From assembly GCA_013152945.1 (NCBI GenBank), contig JAADFL010000193.1:1-64000 (forward strand): DNA of 64,000 nucleotides, written 5' to 3'. Shown piece by piece: positions 63,645 through 64,000 of the stretch. The first letter of the stretch is position 1, and each line of letters starts with the position of its first letter. The stretch comes from Deltaproteobacteria bacterium (GTDB lineage Bacteria > Myxococcota_A > JAADFL01). A program made the position numbers and the translations under genes. Under the pieces are notes generated by a model that worked only from the letters and a program-made list of their open reading frames with translations, was not told where the DNA came from and did not search any database.

Positions 63645-63829
63645 CAGCCTGCGGGGTTCGATAGGGGCGACATGGTTTTATCCCCTACTTTTATGCCCCG
63701 GGGCTGGTCCCTGGTCGTGGAGTGCAAGCCCGTGGCGCATGTCAGCGGGAAGCCGGAAGCGGCCAACACCGGCCCCACCTTGTGAACTCGGGGCAAAACT
63801 GTCGTTCCGTCGGCCCATGCGGGTTTTTT
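63645..63829 (+). ncRNA. ssrS: 6S-like RNA
   Basis: This 185-base segment folds into one long rod. The closing stem pairs CCTGCGGGG...CGACATGGTTTT (63648-63679) with AAAACTGTCGTTCC...GCGGG (63795-63823). An internal bubble follows, and an upper stem GGGGCTGGT (63700-63708) pairs with ACCGGCCCC (63768-63776), with a further paired arm inside. The bubble's 3' side contains CACCTTGTGAACTCGGGG, close to the CACCTTGAACC segment of enterobacterial 6S RNA, and GTGGCGC and GAAGCC are also shared. A T-run (63824-63829) ends it. 6S RNA binds the housekeeping sigma-70 holoenzyme. The reading frame through it is not a gene. Confidence 0.75.
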
Positions 63830-63904
63830 CCTGGAAAGAGAAAGCTGGTAAGAGGCATATTATTTTTTTAACATACCGAGTCTTGCTGACATCGTGGAGG
63901 AGCA

Positions 63905-64000
63905 GTGCAAAATCAGATAGTGGAATACAGGGAACACGGCAAGGTAGCAGCCGCCGTGGTAATTGTGGAAGGTGACCCCATCATGGTCTTGACTGAAAGG
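63905..64000 (+). CDS. Start of a possible RNB-family ribonuclease (partial)
   Basis: A GTG at 63905 with GGAGG four bases upstream opens a frame to the window edge. The 32 residues begin MQNQIVEYREHGKVAAAVVI and end in DPIMVLTER, resembling the N-terminus of RNase II/R-type (RNB) proteins. The stretch is too short to be sure. It lies just downstream of the 6S-like RNA. Confidence 0.4.
   Translation, partial: MQNQIVEYREHGKVAAAVVIVEGDPIMVLTER

Noticed and set aside
63645-63829. Alternative reading of this RNA as tmRNA, SRP RNA or RNase P RNA
   Set aside because: No tRNA-like end, no SRP GGTCAGG...GGAA pattern and no RNase P core motif were found, whereas a long bubble-containing rod is present.
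63610-63975. Plus-strand open frame through the 6S-like RNA
   Set aside because: It shows no domain, lies over a long RNA stem, and crosses the start of the next gene in another frame.

Overview
The window is a gene-dense chromosomal segment of a Gram-negative bacterium. Kdo transferase, a heptosyltransferase-type GT9 enzyme, an RND/HlyD/TolC efflux set and several lipoproteins show an outer membrane. A GltJ/AgmX-type zinc-ribbon/TonB-like protein, a Ser/Thr kinase fused to WD40 repeats, Asp-Thr repeat lipoprotein linkers, a MYXO-CTERM-like remnant and a 2277-residue TPR protein point to a myxobacterial or related former-deltaproteobacterial lineage, probably poorly sampled. The species cannot be named from the sequence. 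TTG and GTG starts are common. No phage, transposase, CRISPR array, rRNA or tRNA was seen.

Layout. (1) 39-14916, minus strand: a long co-directional run in the order PadR regulator, HlyD adaptor, RND pump, TolC, phosphoglycerate mutase, Tat-signal TldD, TldE, amidohydrolase, Kdo transferase, GT9, YfcE-like phosphoesterase. (2) 15163-16038, plus: YitT-like membrane protein behind a threefold tandem repeat that carries its ribosome binding site. (3) 16143-22708, plus: a compact six-gene operon of membrane histidine kinase, TauE/SafE transporter, TIGR02186-like membrane-anchored protein, PEP-synthase-like ATP-grasp/phosphohistidine protein and two stand-alone receiver proteins. I regard it as the best candidate for an incompletely described system. 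(4) 23065-28778: kinase-BON fusion, envelope protein with a 45-bp-repeat Lys/Glu tail, DUF3106-like protein, PaaK-like adenylating enzyme, PilZ protein. (5) 29077-36491: carbamoyltransferase, then on minus a discoidin-like protein, OsmC, GT-C/TPR membrane protein, sucrose-phosphate-synthase-like glycosyltransferase and a P-loop kinase. (6) 36841-46879, plus: MshEN-receiver-TPR protein, GltJ/AgmX-like protein and giant TPR protein. (7) 46958-48281, minus: two adjacent broken genes, a truncated MYXO-CTERM-like gene with an in-frame stop and a frameshifted deoC. (8) 48538-54997, plus: FG-GAP lipoprotein, LpoB/BamE-like protein, then a translationally coupled ACP, GcvT-like protein, thioesterase, FabG, FabD cluster. 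(9) 55222-64000: GH31 lipoprotein, secreted phosphoesterase, kinase with 14 WD40 repeats, glycerophosphodiesterase lipoprotein, a 6S-like RNA, and the start of a possible RNB-family gene.

How the parts may work together (inference). Region 1 joins efflux and LPS-core assembly, so it is an envelope block. Region 3 looks like a signalling/transport module whose kinase feeds two receiver proteins. Regions 4 and 6 carry c-di-GMP-type modules (PilZ, MshEN) beside a polarity or gliding-type TPR/TonB-like pair. The ACP cluster in region 8 makes or edits a carrier-bound acyl chain but has no ketosynthase inside the window.
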